Shown: positions 7,475 through 16,059 of the stretch, one piece after another | How the letters are laid out: each line of letters begins with the position of its first letter | Position numbering within the stretch: the first letter of the stretch is position 1 | Assembly: GCA_034519515.1 (NCBI GenBank) | Contig: JAXHOK010000048.1 | Location: 1 to 64,000, forward strand | Source of the DNA: Arcicella sp034519515 | GTDB taxonomy: Bacteria > Bacteroidota > Bacteroidia > Cytophagales > Spirosomataceae | Direction of reading: 5' to 3' | Length of the DNA stretch: 64,000 nucleotides | Notes under the pieces: generated by a model | Told to the model about the DNA's origin: nothing | The model's input: the letters and a program-made list of their open reading frames with translations, nothing else | The model's database searches: none | Position numbers and translations under genes: made by a program

Positions 7475-10400
7475 ATGAGTATGAAAACTTTACTTTCAGT
7501 TAAACGAACCATCGCCTGGGCAGCATGTACAATGCTCACGATGCTTACGTTAAGTAGTTTCGGACAACAAAATGTTGCTGGAAAAGTAACTTCTTCGGAA
7601 GATGGACAAGGAATCCCAGGGGTGAGTGTGGTCGTGAAAGGTACTGCCAAAGGAACAACCACGGATGCTGCTGGCAATTACAAAATTGCCGCTGCTCCAA
7701 ATGCTACTATTTCATTTTCAGCGATTGGCTTTACAAGTCAAGATGTGGCAGTAGGCAAAAGGTCTGAAATCAATCTTTCCATGATTACGGATGTTCAGTC
7801 ATTAGGTGAGGTAGTGGTTGTTGGTTACGGTAGTCAGAAAAAAAGCCAGACAACTGGTGCAATTTCATCCGTGAGTGCCAAGCAAATTGCAGAAATGCCA
7901 ATTACAAGTTTGGGACAAGCTATGCAAGGTCGTGTAGCGGGTGTTGATGTTTCTCAATCAGGTTCTAAACCTGGTTCAGTTCCAAAGATTTTGATTCGTG
8001 GTCGTCGTTCTTTCAATGCTGGCAATGACCCTTTGTATGTGGTTGATGGAATTCCGTTATCGGCTGGGTATGAAGACCTTAATCCCAACGATATTCAATC
8101 AATGGAAGTGCTGAAAGATGCTACTGCCACTGCCATTTATGGTGCCAGAGGTGCAAATGGTGTTGTCATTGTTACAACAAAGAGAGGTGGTGCGAAAGGT
8201 AAAACCGTGGTGACTGTTGATACGTATGGAGGAGTTTCTACCCCCTTAGACAAAATCCAACTATTCAATGGTACGGAGTTCGCTGAATATGTACGTGAGG
8301 CATACCGTGCAACAAATAATTACAGGGATGCGGCTGGGAATCCTGTGCCATCGGGAGTAATTGATGCAGCGGCTGATGCAAAAGTGGCAGTTTTGGGCGG
8401 AGATCCAGCCGTGGCAAGAGGACTTGCGGCTGGGACAAATACCAATTATCAAGATTTGATTCTCAAAAATGGTATTATGCAAAACCATTCAATTGGTGTA
8501 CAAGGGGGTAATGATAAAACGCAGTTTTATATATCGGGAGCATTTTTTCAAGACAAAGGTATCAGTGAAGGCTTAGACTACACCCGTAATTCGCTAAGAG
8601 CAAATATTGATCATAACATCAATAATAATTTAAAAGTGGGGCTTTCATCATACATGATGTTTAGCGAAAGAAACGGAGAAAACTTGAATCCTTATAGTTT
8701 TACAATTCAGCAAAACCCTCTGGGACGTCCTTATGATGATAATGGAAACGTAATTTTTGCACCAACCAATGATGCTTTATTAACTAATCCACTGGCGGAG
8801 ATTGTTCCAGGGGCACAAATTGATAATACTAAAAGATATAGAATTTTCAATAGTGTTTATGCAGAGGTGAAAATTCTTGAAGGCTTAAAATACCGTGTAA
8901 ACTTTGGTCCAGATTTTACAATTTCAAGATCAGGTCGTTTTATTGGTACTGCCACTAACGCCCGTAAATTAGGTGACCCTCAGGCATCTACCGCTAATCA
9001 GGTAGGATTCAACTGGACACTTGAAAATGTTGTGACCTACAACAAAACATTCGCCAGGAAGCATAACTTGGGTGTTACCTTGTTGCAATCAATCCAAAGA
9101 GATAATTTTGAAAGATATTCGACTAATGTTCAAGGTGTTCCTGCTGAATCTCAACAGTTTTATAATTTGGGTAATGCCAGTTCGGTTTTGGGTGTAGGTA
9201 GTCTATTAAGTGAATGGACTATTAATTCATATATGGCTCGTATTAATTATGACTTCAATGATAAATTTTTATTGACAGCCACGATACGCCGTGATGGTTC
9301 GAGCCGTTTTGGTGAGAATACTAAATACGGTAATTTCCCTGGAATTGCCTTGGGTTGGAATATCAGTAATGAACCATTTATGAAGAAAGTTTCGTGGGTT
9401 GATTTGTTAAAATTGAGAGCAGGTTGGGGGCAAGTGGGTAATCAGGGGGTTGCTCCATATCAGACACAAGGTTTGTTGAGTAGAACCGTTTACGCTTTTG
9501 GTTCATCGGCAGCTTTCGGATACCGTCCAAATACAATCGGAAATCCTGACTTGAAATGGGAAACTTCGGCAACGACTAACCTGGGCGTGGATTTTAGTTT
9601 TTTGAGAGGTAAAATACAAGGTTCAATTGAATTATATGAAACTAATACAACGGATTTACTACTCTCAGACCAGTTACCAGGCTCTATAGGTTTTAGTTCT
9701 GTAACTCGCAATGTAGGTCAAACTCGTAACAGAGGTATTGAATTAGGTTTTACCACAGTCAATTTAGATACAAAAGATGGCTTCAAATGGACAACAGATT
9801 TTGTATTTACTAAAAATGATGAAGCGATTGTTTCTTTGTATAATGGAGCTGTTGATGATTTAGGAAACCGCTGGTTTATCGGACAACCTTTAAATTCATA
9901 CTTTGATTACAAGAAAGTTGGTATTTGGCAATTGAACGAAAGAGAGCAAGCCGCTAAATTTTATCCAGGAGATAGAAATAATCCACTCGGTGCGGGTGTG
10001 GGGCAAGTAAAAGTACAAGATACCAACGGTGATGGTGCCATCACAGCCGCTGATAGGGTGTTATTAGGCTCGGATATTCCTGATTTTAGTGCTGGTTTCA
10101 CAACTCGATTTTCTTATAAAGGATTCGACTTGTCGGCATTTTTATTTGGTCGCTTCGGAAATATGATTGTGAGCGGTTTCCACCAAAATAATAATGCTTT
10201 GGCCGGTCGTTATCAGCAAATTAAAGTGGATTACTGGACACCCAATAATCCAACCAACGAGTTTCCTCGTCCGTTTAGCACGCAAGAATTCCCACAGTTT
10301 AATACCACTTTGATTTATTTTGATGGTAGCTTTATCAAAATTAGAAACATTAACTTTGGCTACACTTTTCCTCAAAGCATCGCCAAAAAATTGGGAATGG

Positions 10401-10582
10401 AATCGTTGCGTATTTTCACCAGTATTCAGCAGCCAAAAATTTGGTCTGAATACCGTACTAAATACAACGGAATTGACCCAGAGGCAACTATTACCTCTTC
10501 GGGTAATGGTACAACAGCAGTTAATAGTGGTGTTACTCCTGCAACATCAGTCACAACATTTGGACTAAATGTCAGATTTTAA
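7475..10582 (+). CDS. SusC/RagA-family TonB-dependent outer-membrane transporter
   Basis: 1035 residues. After a signal peptide (to ~SSFGQ, residue 30) comes a carboxypeptidase-regulatory-like beta domain (~33-110, VAGKVTSSEDGQGIPGVSVV), a TonB-box-like region (LGEVVVVGYGSQKK), a plug domain with the SusC signature RGRRSFNAGNDPLYVVDGIP near residue 174, and a 22-strand-type barrel ending in an aromatic residue (FGLNVRF). There is no STN domain before the plug, so trans-envelope signalling to an anti-sigma factor is not expected. It pairs with the SusD-like lipoprotein immediately downstream to import an oligosaccharide or peptide across the outer membrane. Substrate cannot be read from the sequence. 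Confidence 0.95.
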   Translation: MSMKTLLSVKRTIAWAACTMLTMLTLSSFGQQNVAGKVTSSEDGQGIPGVSVVVKGTAKGTTTDAAGNYKIAAAPNATISFSAIGFTSQDVAVGKRSEINLSMITDVQSLGEVVVVGYGSQKKSQTTGAISSVSAKQIAEMPITSLGQAMQGRVAGVDVSQSGSKPGSVPKILIRGRRSFNAGNDPLYVVDGIPLSAGYEDLNPNDIQSMEVLKDATATAIYGARGANGVVIVTTKRGGAKGKTVVTVDTYGGVSTPLDKIQLFNGTEFAEYVREAYRATNNYRDAAGNPVPSGVIDAAADAKVAVLGGDPAVARGLAAGTNTNYQDLILKNGIMQNHSIGVQGGNDKTQFYISGAFFQDKGISEGLDYTRNSLRANIDHNINNNLKVGLSSYMMFSERNGENLNPYSFTIQQNPLGRPYDDNGNVIFAPTNDALLTNPLAEIVPGAQIDNTKRYRIFNSVYAEVKILEGLKYRVNFGPDFTISRSGRFIGTATNARKLGDPQASTANQVGFNWTLENVVTYNKTFARKHNLGVTLLQSIQRDNFERYSTNVQGVPAESQQFYNLGNASSVLGVGSLLSEWTINSYMARINYDFNDKFLLTATIRRDGSSRFGENTKYGNFPGIALGWNISNEPFMKKVSWVDLLKLRAGWGQVGNQGVAPYQTQGLLSRTVYAFGSSAAFGYRPNTIGNPDLKWETSATTNLGVDFSFLRGKIQGSIELYETNTTDLLLSDQLPGSIGFSSVTRNVGQTRNRGIELGFTTVNLDTKDGFKWTTDFVFTKNDEAIVSLYNGAVDDLGNRWFIGQPLNSYFDYKKVGIWQLNEREQAAKFYPGDRNNPLGAGVGQVKVQDTNGDGAITAADRVLLGSDIPDFSAGFTTRFSYKGFDLSAFLFGRFGNMIVSGFHQNNNALAGRYQQIKVDYWTPNNPTNEFPRPFSTQEFPQFNTTLIYFDGSFIKIRNINFGYTFPQSIAKKLGMESLRIFTSIQQPKIWSEYRTKYNGIDPEATITSSGNGTTAVNSGVTPATSVTTFGLNVRF

Positions 10583-10679
10583 GTAATGATTATCGTTGAA
10601 TGATTAGTAGAATAGTTGATAAATTATTAATCCAATAACTTTAATTAGTATTTTTAGAAATTTTAAAATATTAAATACA

Positions 10680-12365
10680 ATGAACATAAAAAATATATTA
10701 AATCCCGTCAAGATATTTAGTGTTGTGGCGTTACTGTTGATGACTACTCAATCATGTAAAAATCTTTTGGACGAAACCGTTATATCTGGTATTGGCAACG
10801 ATTATGTAAATACCCCAAAAGGCTTTGAAGATGCGGTAAAATCGGCTTATTCCTCACTCAGAAATTACTATGGAACTCAGGCTGGTCTTACGCTTACGGA
10901 ATACGGTACAGATATTTACGCAACAGGAGCTGATGGTGCTTATAAAGGATTTCACTTCTATGACACGCAACTGCAGCCAACTGTTAATTATTTGGAAATT
11001 ATTTGGGATGAGTTGTATCGAGGTATCAATACTTGTAATACTGTTATTGACCGAGCTGCGGCGGCAACAGTTACGGAGGCTATCAAAAAGCAAAGAGTAG
11101 CAGAAGCTAAGTTTCTAAGGGCTCATTATTACTATTTACTGCATCAGCAGTTTGGCGGAGTTGATTTGAGATTGACCGAAACACTTGCTCCGACAAAAGA
11201 TACAAAAAGAGCAACCGATGCCGAAATGTATGCCGCCATTATCAAGGATTTGACGGAGGCAATCCCTGGATTGGAAGCAAAAGCCAGAGCGACTAATTAT
11301 GGGCGTGCCACAAAACCTGCTGCCGAAACACTATTAGCAAAAGTTTATTTGGCAAAAGCCTATTCAGCATCAAAATCCGCTGATGATTTTTCAAAAGCGG
11401 CTGAATTGTGCAAGACCGTTACAACGGCTTACGGTTTTAGATTACAAGATGATTTTGCCAGTGTTTTTGATGAAAACAATCAAGAAAATAGTGAGATTGT
11501 TTTTGCCGTGCAATATACTTCAGATCCTTTGACTAATTTGACCAACAATACAGGAGCCGCAAATGGCGGAAATAACTTACATTTATTTTTTGGGATGACT
11601 TATGATGTACAGGCAGGGATGCTTCGTGATATATTCTACGGCAGACCTTTCCGACGTTTACGCCCAACTCCGTTTTTATTAGAAACTTGTTTCAAAGATC
11701 GTGTGAATGATTCTCGTTATAAAAAATCGTTCAGAGATACTTGGTTGAGTAACAATCCTGGTCAAAATCTTAATACAGCCTTTGACGACTCAAAAGCAAA
11801 GGTGTCATTTGCCGCAGGCGATACCGCCATATTTATTCCAGGTTTTGAAATGTCAAGAGAAGACCGTGCCAAGAGAAAATATCAAGTATTGAATCCCAGT
11901 AGGTATAATGAATCTTTGTTTCCGACTTTGATAAAATTCTTTGACACTAAACGCCCCGACAGAACTTATGAGGCAGGTAGCCGTGATTATTTCGTTTTCC
12001 GTTTGGCTGATGTTTATTTGATGTTAGCAGAAGCCCAATTGGGAGCTGGTAATATTCCTGATGCAACAACAGCAATGAATGTGGTACGTACAAGAGCGGG
12101 ATGGGCTGGCAGAAAAAATGCGATGTTGATTACTAATGCACAAATGACTTTCGACTTTTTGGTTGAAGAAAGAGCCAGAGAGTTGGCGGGAGAACAAATG
12201 CGTTGGTTAGACTTAAAGCGTTGGGGTATATTAGTTGATCGTGTAAAGAAACATAATCCTCAAGCGGCTGCTAATATAAAGGAAATTCATAATTTACGTC
12301 CGATTCCTCAAACACAAATTGACCGTTCAAATGCGGGAGTTTTCTCTCAAAACTCTGGATATTAA
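10680..12365 (+). CDS. SusD/RagB-family nutrient-binding outer-membrane lipoprotein
   Basis: 561 residues. The lipoprotein signal ends at TTQSC, with the acylated cysteine at residue 26. The SusD fold is seen in the N-terminal helical part (FEDAVKSAYSSLRNYYGTQAGLTLTEYGTD), the TPR-like helices (RVAEAKFLRAHYYYLLHQQFGGVDL) and the C-terminal block (RLADVYLMLAEAQLGAG...VEERARELAGEQMRWLDLKRWG...LRPIPQTQID). It forms the lid of the SusC channel encoded 97 bp upstream and captures substrate on the cell surface. A strong terminator follows 25 bp after the stop and closes the operon. Confidence 0.95.
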   Translation: MNIKNILNPVKIFSVVALLLMTTQSCKNLLDETVISGIGNDYVNTPKGFEDAVKSAYSSLRNYYGTQAGLTLTEYGTDIYATGADGAYKGFHFYDTQLQPTVNYLEIIWDELYRGINTCNTVIDRAAAATVTEAIKKQRVAEAKFLRAHYYYLLHQQFGGVDLRLTETLAPTKDTKRATDAEMYAAIIKDLTEAIPGLEAKARATNYGRATKPAAETLLAKVYLAKAYSASKSADDFSKAAELCKTVTTAYGFRLQDDFASVFDENNQENSEIVFAVQYTSDPLTNLTNNTGAANGGNNLHLFFGMTYDVQAGMLRDIFYGRPFRRLRPTPFLLETCFKDRVNDSRYKKSFRDTWLSNNPGQNLNTAFDDSKAKVSFAAGDTAIFIPGFEMSREDRAKRKYQVLNPSRYNESLFPTLIKFFDTKRPDRTYEAGSRDYFVFRLADVYLMLAEAQLGAGNIPDATTAMNVVRTRAGWAGRKNAMLITNAQMTFDFLVEERARELAGEQMRWLDLKRWGILVDRVKKHNPQAAANIKEIHNLRPIPQTQIDRSNAGVFSQNSGY

Positions 12366-12390
12366 TTTTTTAGAAAAATGGATTTTACCA

Positions 12391-12431
12391 ACAAGAAGGG
12401 TTGTCAGCAAAACGCTGACAACCCTTCTTGT
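12391..12431 (+). terminator. Strong terminator of the susCD operon
   Basis: ACAAGAAGGGTTGTCAGC and its exact reverse complement form a perfect 18-bp stem with a 5-base loop (AAAAC). It lies 25 bp after the susD-like stop codon. Confidence 0.85.
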
Positions 12432-12541
12432 TTATATGACTTTACTCCAATATGAAATTGACAACATCATTGCCGTCAATGTATTGATTATTGGCAGGTT
12501 ACAAATAGAAACATCCAATATTTTACTGTAAAAACTATTTT

Positions 12542-12647
12542 GATACTAATTTTAAAAACTCATTACTGGGTTTCAGACGGAAGCCTTCTCTTTGAGCATG
12601 AGCGAAGGCTTCCGTAAAACACGTATTTGAACTTTAAATTTGGTATG
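12542..12647 (+). repeat. Repeat family 2, left copy (inverted partner at 15844)
   Basis: A ~105-bp non-coding sequence (TTTTAAAAACTCATTACTGG ... CGTATTTGAACTTTAAATTT) that reappears in reverse orientation at 15844-15936. Inside it, CGGAAGCCTTC and GAAGGCTTCCG form a hairpin. The two copies bracket the DUF1508-OmpA gene. Could be a REP/MITE-type element or a recombination scar. It fills most of the 376-bp gap after susD. Confidence 0.7.
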
Positions 12648-12683
12648 AACCCTTACTCATGAAATTCATAATACAGTTAAAAG

Positions 12684-12720
12684 AAAAGAGGTTGTCAGTA
12701 ACATACTGACAACCTCTTTT
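12684..12720 (-). terminator. Terminator of the DUF1508-OmpA gene
   Basis: AAAAGAGGTTGTCAGTA and TACTGACAACCTCTTTT form a 17-bp perfect stem with a 3-base loop. A-rich sequence on the plus strand gives a U tract for the minus-strand gene ending at 12742. The stem core GGTTGTCAG is shared with the susD terminator 290 bp away. Confidence 0.8.
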
Positions 12721-12741
12721 TTAAAGTAAACATTTTCTATC

Positions 12742-15687
12742 TTACTCCTTTACAAATCTCACATCCATAATCTCAACACGTCTTTCTTTTGAAGGTCCTA
12801 AATCATAGATTGATAATTTGGTATTTTTCTCATCATCACTCAAACCCGAAGCTGACGAATCTTCTCCGTTTGGTTGTTCAGTAACGGTGATTTTATCCAT
12901 CATTTTAGACAATTTACCACCATCATATTTTGATAAGAAATTACGAATACTGCTAATACGGCGTTTGGTCAGATTTACGTTGTAGTCATTCTTAGCCAAT
13001 GGACTGGCAAAACCTTTTACCGTAATATTGACCTTTTCACCTGCATCAAGATTTTTTACAATCATTGCCGCTAAACTGTTCAAATCATCCATTCCTTTCT
13101 TGACTTCATTATCGAAGAAACCTGCAATAGCTGTTTTTGCTTCGGGCGAGTCGGCTTCTCCTTCAAACTTGCCTTTGCGTGCTTCATAACGGTCGAAAGT
13201 TTGAGTATAATTCAATCCAGTGGTCGTTGCTTGGCTATTTTTATTGGGTTCGTCATTATCAAAATACAAAATAACGGGAGTAAATCCATCCATTTGTTCG
13301 CCAACAGGAGCAGGTTTTACTGCAGTTTCTACTTTTGCGGTATCAACCATTTCAGGCGTTGTTGCTACGGCGGCGGCTGGAGTTTCGGTTTTACAACTTT
13401 TCAATAACCACCATGCCAATAGTGCTAATAATACTAATCCTAACAAAGGCAATAACCATTTTGGCAAACCACCCGCAGCGGCTTCAATCTCTGGTTCAGC
13501 CATTGCCAAAGGGGCAACTTGCGGAGTTTTAACAACGGGCGGAACAACTTTTGGCACTTCCACAATGGGCGGAGCAACTTTTATCTCTGGAATTGCAGCA
13601 GCAACAGCCGCCATACCTCCCAAGCCCAATGCACCCGCACCAATGAGCGGTAAGAAACCCAAAAGTCCAATTTTACTACTTGATGGGCAGCTTCTGGCAA
13701 TTTCTTGACCATTACCTGCTTTCAGAATTACGTAGTGAACTCCATCTTCTTCAATTTCTGCGTATCGGTCTTTATTATCACGATTTTTCAAAACCGAAGC
13801 CACTCCGTTATCTCTTGCTCCAACGGTTGGGTAGCCTTCACTTCGCATCGAAACGTTACCATCACCATCAATCATTGAGAAATAATATTGACCATCTTTA
13901 TCGCTTTTAAAAGTACGAATTCCCTCCGCTGGTGAATCAGAATGTCCCGCATAATCATCGCAAGGCAAATAATTATCCAATAATTTATCAGCATTGGCTT
14001 CGGCAACTGCCGCAACAACTGGCGTATCGTCAAACGATAGAGCAGCCATTGAACCTGCTGCCATAAAAGGAAAAAGTCCATACATTCCTTCGGCACTATC
14101 ATAAGGGCAACTTCTGGCGATTTCTTGATGATTTCCCGCCTTCAGGATTACATAGTGTTTGCCGTCTTCTTCAATGGTGCTATAACGCTCTCTGATTTCA
14201 CTATTTTTCTGAACTGATGCTAATCCGTTATCACGAGCAGCCATGGTTGGATAGCCTTCACTTCTGAAAACTACTTTGCCCGTTTTGCTGAGCATCGTAA
14301 AATAATGTTCGTTATTTTCCGCATTTTGGAAAATTCTGAAATTCTCAGCTGGCGAGTCCGTGTGTCCTGCGTAAGATTCGCATGGTAAGTATTCGTCAAT
14401 TTGCATATCTGTGGAGTTGGGTTTGGTTTCAACTTCGGGTTCAGCAATTGATGTTGCCACAACAGATGTTGCCACAACTGGTGCGGGCATATCAATTGTA
14501 AATGATTCAGTATTTTCGGTAATTACTTCTTTAGTATCATAAACGACACCGTATTTTTCTGAATATGACCGTGTATTAGCCAGTAACCAATCCAGAGCAG
14601 TATCACGCTCTGCTTTTGATTCAAACGTAGGACTTTTTGCAATTTCCTGACGATTTCCTGCTCTTAATGTAAACGAATACTGACCGTCTTTTTCTATTTT
14701 TTCGTATCGAGTCTCCTCAATTCCGTTTTTAATCGTTGTTTTGATACCATTATCTCGGGCGATGCTTGTTCCGTAGCCTTGTGAGTATAAAATGGGCGTT
14801 CCAGCATCATTTTTTAGTAAAAAATAATGTTGTTTATCTCTACCTCTGACGGCATCAAACCCAGCTCCTTCCGAGGATGGTAAAATCTCAAAATCATACT
14901 GATTGACACTTTTTCTTTTTACAGGTTCTGGATAATCCGATGCATAGGAAGCGACATTGGCTTGTACAAAAGCTACTTGAGTTTCAGCCTCGGTTCTACT
15001 GCCAAAACTTCTGCTACGGGCAATTTCAAGGTTATTTCTTTCTTTCAGAATAAAATAAAAACTCCCTCCATTTTCTTTTATTTCAAATCTTGAAGTTTTT
15101 GCAGATGCACCGATCACTTGACGAATCCGTTTTTCACGTTTGGAATTAGCATCAAAACTTCGGCTATATAGGAGGGCTTGTCCGTTGGCATCGTTGAAAT
15201 GAAAGTAGGAAGCATTTTTATCCTTTCGATTGAATGTTTCAAAACCTGGTGTGCCTTTGGGCGAAGCGTAGGTAAAATCATACAGAGAGGCAAAATCAAT
15301 TTCTCCCAAAGCAGGTAAAACGACTTGTTCACGAGTTGTGGTGGTGGTTGAAGTTGAAAACGTTTTTACCTCCACTGAATAATTTGGCTCGTCGGAAGTA
15401 TCTTCACTTAAACTATCTGCGGCTTCGCTGGCATCATTTGATGAAGCGAAAGCTGGACTAAAAGCTACAATTTGTCCTCCTGAAACAACATTAAAAATTG
15501 AACGCCCGTTTTCGGTGGCAGTTTGATAATTTGCTCTTGTTGGTAAATCTTGGGTTAGCGCTCTGATGGCGGTAATACAAGCATCACGGTCGGTGAAATT
15601 GATACTCGACAGAACGAGGTTAGAATCGTTGTCGGAGAGAGTAAACGAGAACTTGCCGTCCTCTTGCTGAGTAACTAAAAATTTCAT
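12742..15687 (-). CDS. DUF1508 (YegP-like) repeat protein with TM segment and OmpA C-terminal domain
   Basis: 981 residues with no N-terminal signal peptide. By eye there are ten DUF1508-type repeats in five pairs between residues 1 and ~650, with motifs such as FSFTLRAGNRQEIAKSPTFES and HYVILKAGNGQEIARSCP alternating with YYFSMIDGDGNVSMRSEGYP. A Pro/Val-rich linker follows, then one hydrophobic segment (WLLPLLGLVLLALLAWWLL, ~760-780). The C-terminus (~820-981) is an OmpA-like peptidoglycan-binding domain (VNITVKGFASPLAKNDYNVNLTKRRISSIRNFL). The predicted topology puts the repeats in the cytoplasm and the OmpA domain in the periplasm, an unusual arrangement. Function unknown; a role in linking the cytoplasm to the cell wall is inference. 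A terminator lies just downstream. Confidence 0.85.
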   Translation of the reverse strand: MKFLVTQQEDGKFSFTLSDNDSNLVLSSINFTDRDACITAIRALTQDLPTRANYQTATENGRSIFNVVSGGQIVAFSPAFASSNDASEAADSLSEDTSDEPNYSVEVKTFSTSTTTTTREQVVLPALGEIDFASLYDFTYASPKGTPGFETFNRKDKNASYFHFNDANGQALLYSRSFDANSKREKRIRQVIGASAKTSRFEIKENGGSFYFILKERNNLEIARSRSFGSRTEAETQVAFVQANVASYASDYPEPVKRKSVNQYDFEILPSSEGAGFDAVRGRDKQHYFLLKNDAGTPILYSQGYGTSIARDNGIKTTIKNGIEETRYEKIEKDGQYSFTLRAGNRQEIAKSPTFESKAERDTALDWLLANTRSYSEKYGVVYDTKEVITENTESFTIDMPAPVVATSVVATSIAEPEVETKPNSTDMQIDEYLPCESYAGHTDSPAENFRIFQNAENNEHYFTMLSKTGKVVFRSEGYPTMAARDNGLASVQKNSEIRERYSTIEEDGKHYVILKAGNHQEIARSCPYDSAEGMYGLFPFMAAGSMAALSFDDTPVVAAVAEANADKLLDNYLPCDDYAGHSDSPAEGIRTFKSDKDGQYYFSMIDGDGNVSMRSEGYPTVGARDNGVASVLKNRDNKDRYAEIEEDGVHYVILKAGNGQEIARSCPSSSKIGLLGFLPLIGAGALGLGGMAAVAAAIPEIKVAPPIVEVPKVVPPVVKTPQVAPLAMAEPEIEAAAGGLPKWLLPLLGLVLLALLAWWLLKSCKTETPAAAVATTPEMVDTAKVETAVKPAPVGEQMDGFTPVILYFDNDEPNKNSQATTTGLNYTQTFDRYEARKGKFEGEADSPEAKTAIAGFFDNEVKKGMDDLNSLAAMIVKNLDAGEKVNITVKGFASPLAKNDYNVNLTKRRISSIRNFLSKYDGGKLSKMMDKITVTEQPNGEDSSASGLSDDEKNTKLSIYDLGPSKERRVEIMDVRFVKE

Positions 15688-15843
15688 GTTTGTTTTTTAG
15701 GAAGGGAATGTGATACGAATTTTATAAACAGCTTTAAATTCTTGACTAAAATAATGATAAGGTTCTCATTTTCAAAGGATTATTATAAAAAAGTGCAGAA
15801 TTTAATGATTTTATGAAGATTATTTAATAAATCTGTTAGTTAT

Positions 15844-15936
15844 TATACCAAATTTAAAGTTCAAATACGTATTTCATGCTCAAAGCGAAGGCTTCCGTTT
15901 GAAGCCAGTACGCAATGAGTTTTTAAAATCAGTACT
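15844..15936 (-). repeat. Repeat family 2, right copy (inverse of 12542-12647)
   Basis: The reverse complement of this stretch aligns with the copy at 12542, including AAAACTCATT, CGGAAGCCTTC, TTTGAGCATGA and CGTATTTGAACTTTAAATTTGG, with small indels. It occupies the upstream spacer of the DUF1508-OmpA gene. The remainder of the 372-bp gap (15688-16059) holds A+T-rich sequence and the hairpin described next. Confidence 0.7.
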
Positions 15937-15990
15937 AGTTGGTTATTGGGGCTAAGTGTCAAAATAATTCGTGCGTATTAAATTAAACAA

Positions 15991-16037
15991 AAATTGGTTA
16001 TCAGTCATGGATAACTCCATAAACTAATAACCAATTT
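15991..16037 (-). terminator. Hairpin after the GMC dehydrogenase gene
   Basis: AAATTGGTTAT (15991-16001) and ATAACCAATTT (16027-16037) are exact inverse copies and lie 23 bp beyond the stop of the minus-strand GMC gene. It has a long loop and A+T-rich flanks. A transcript-end role is likely but not certain. Confidence 0.5.
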
Positions 16038-16059
16038 CCAGTAATTAATAACTAATAAT

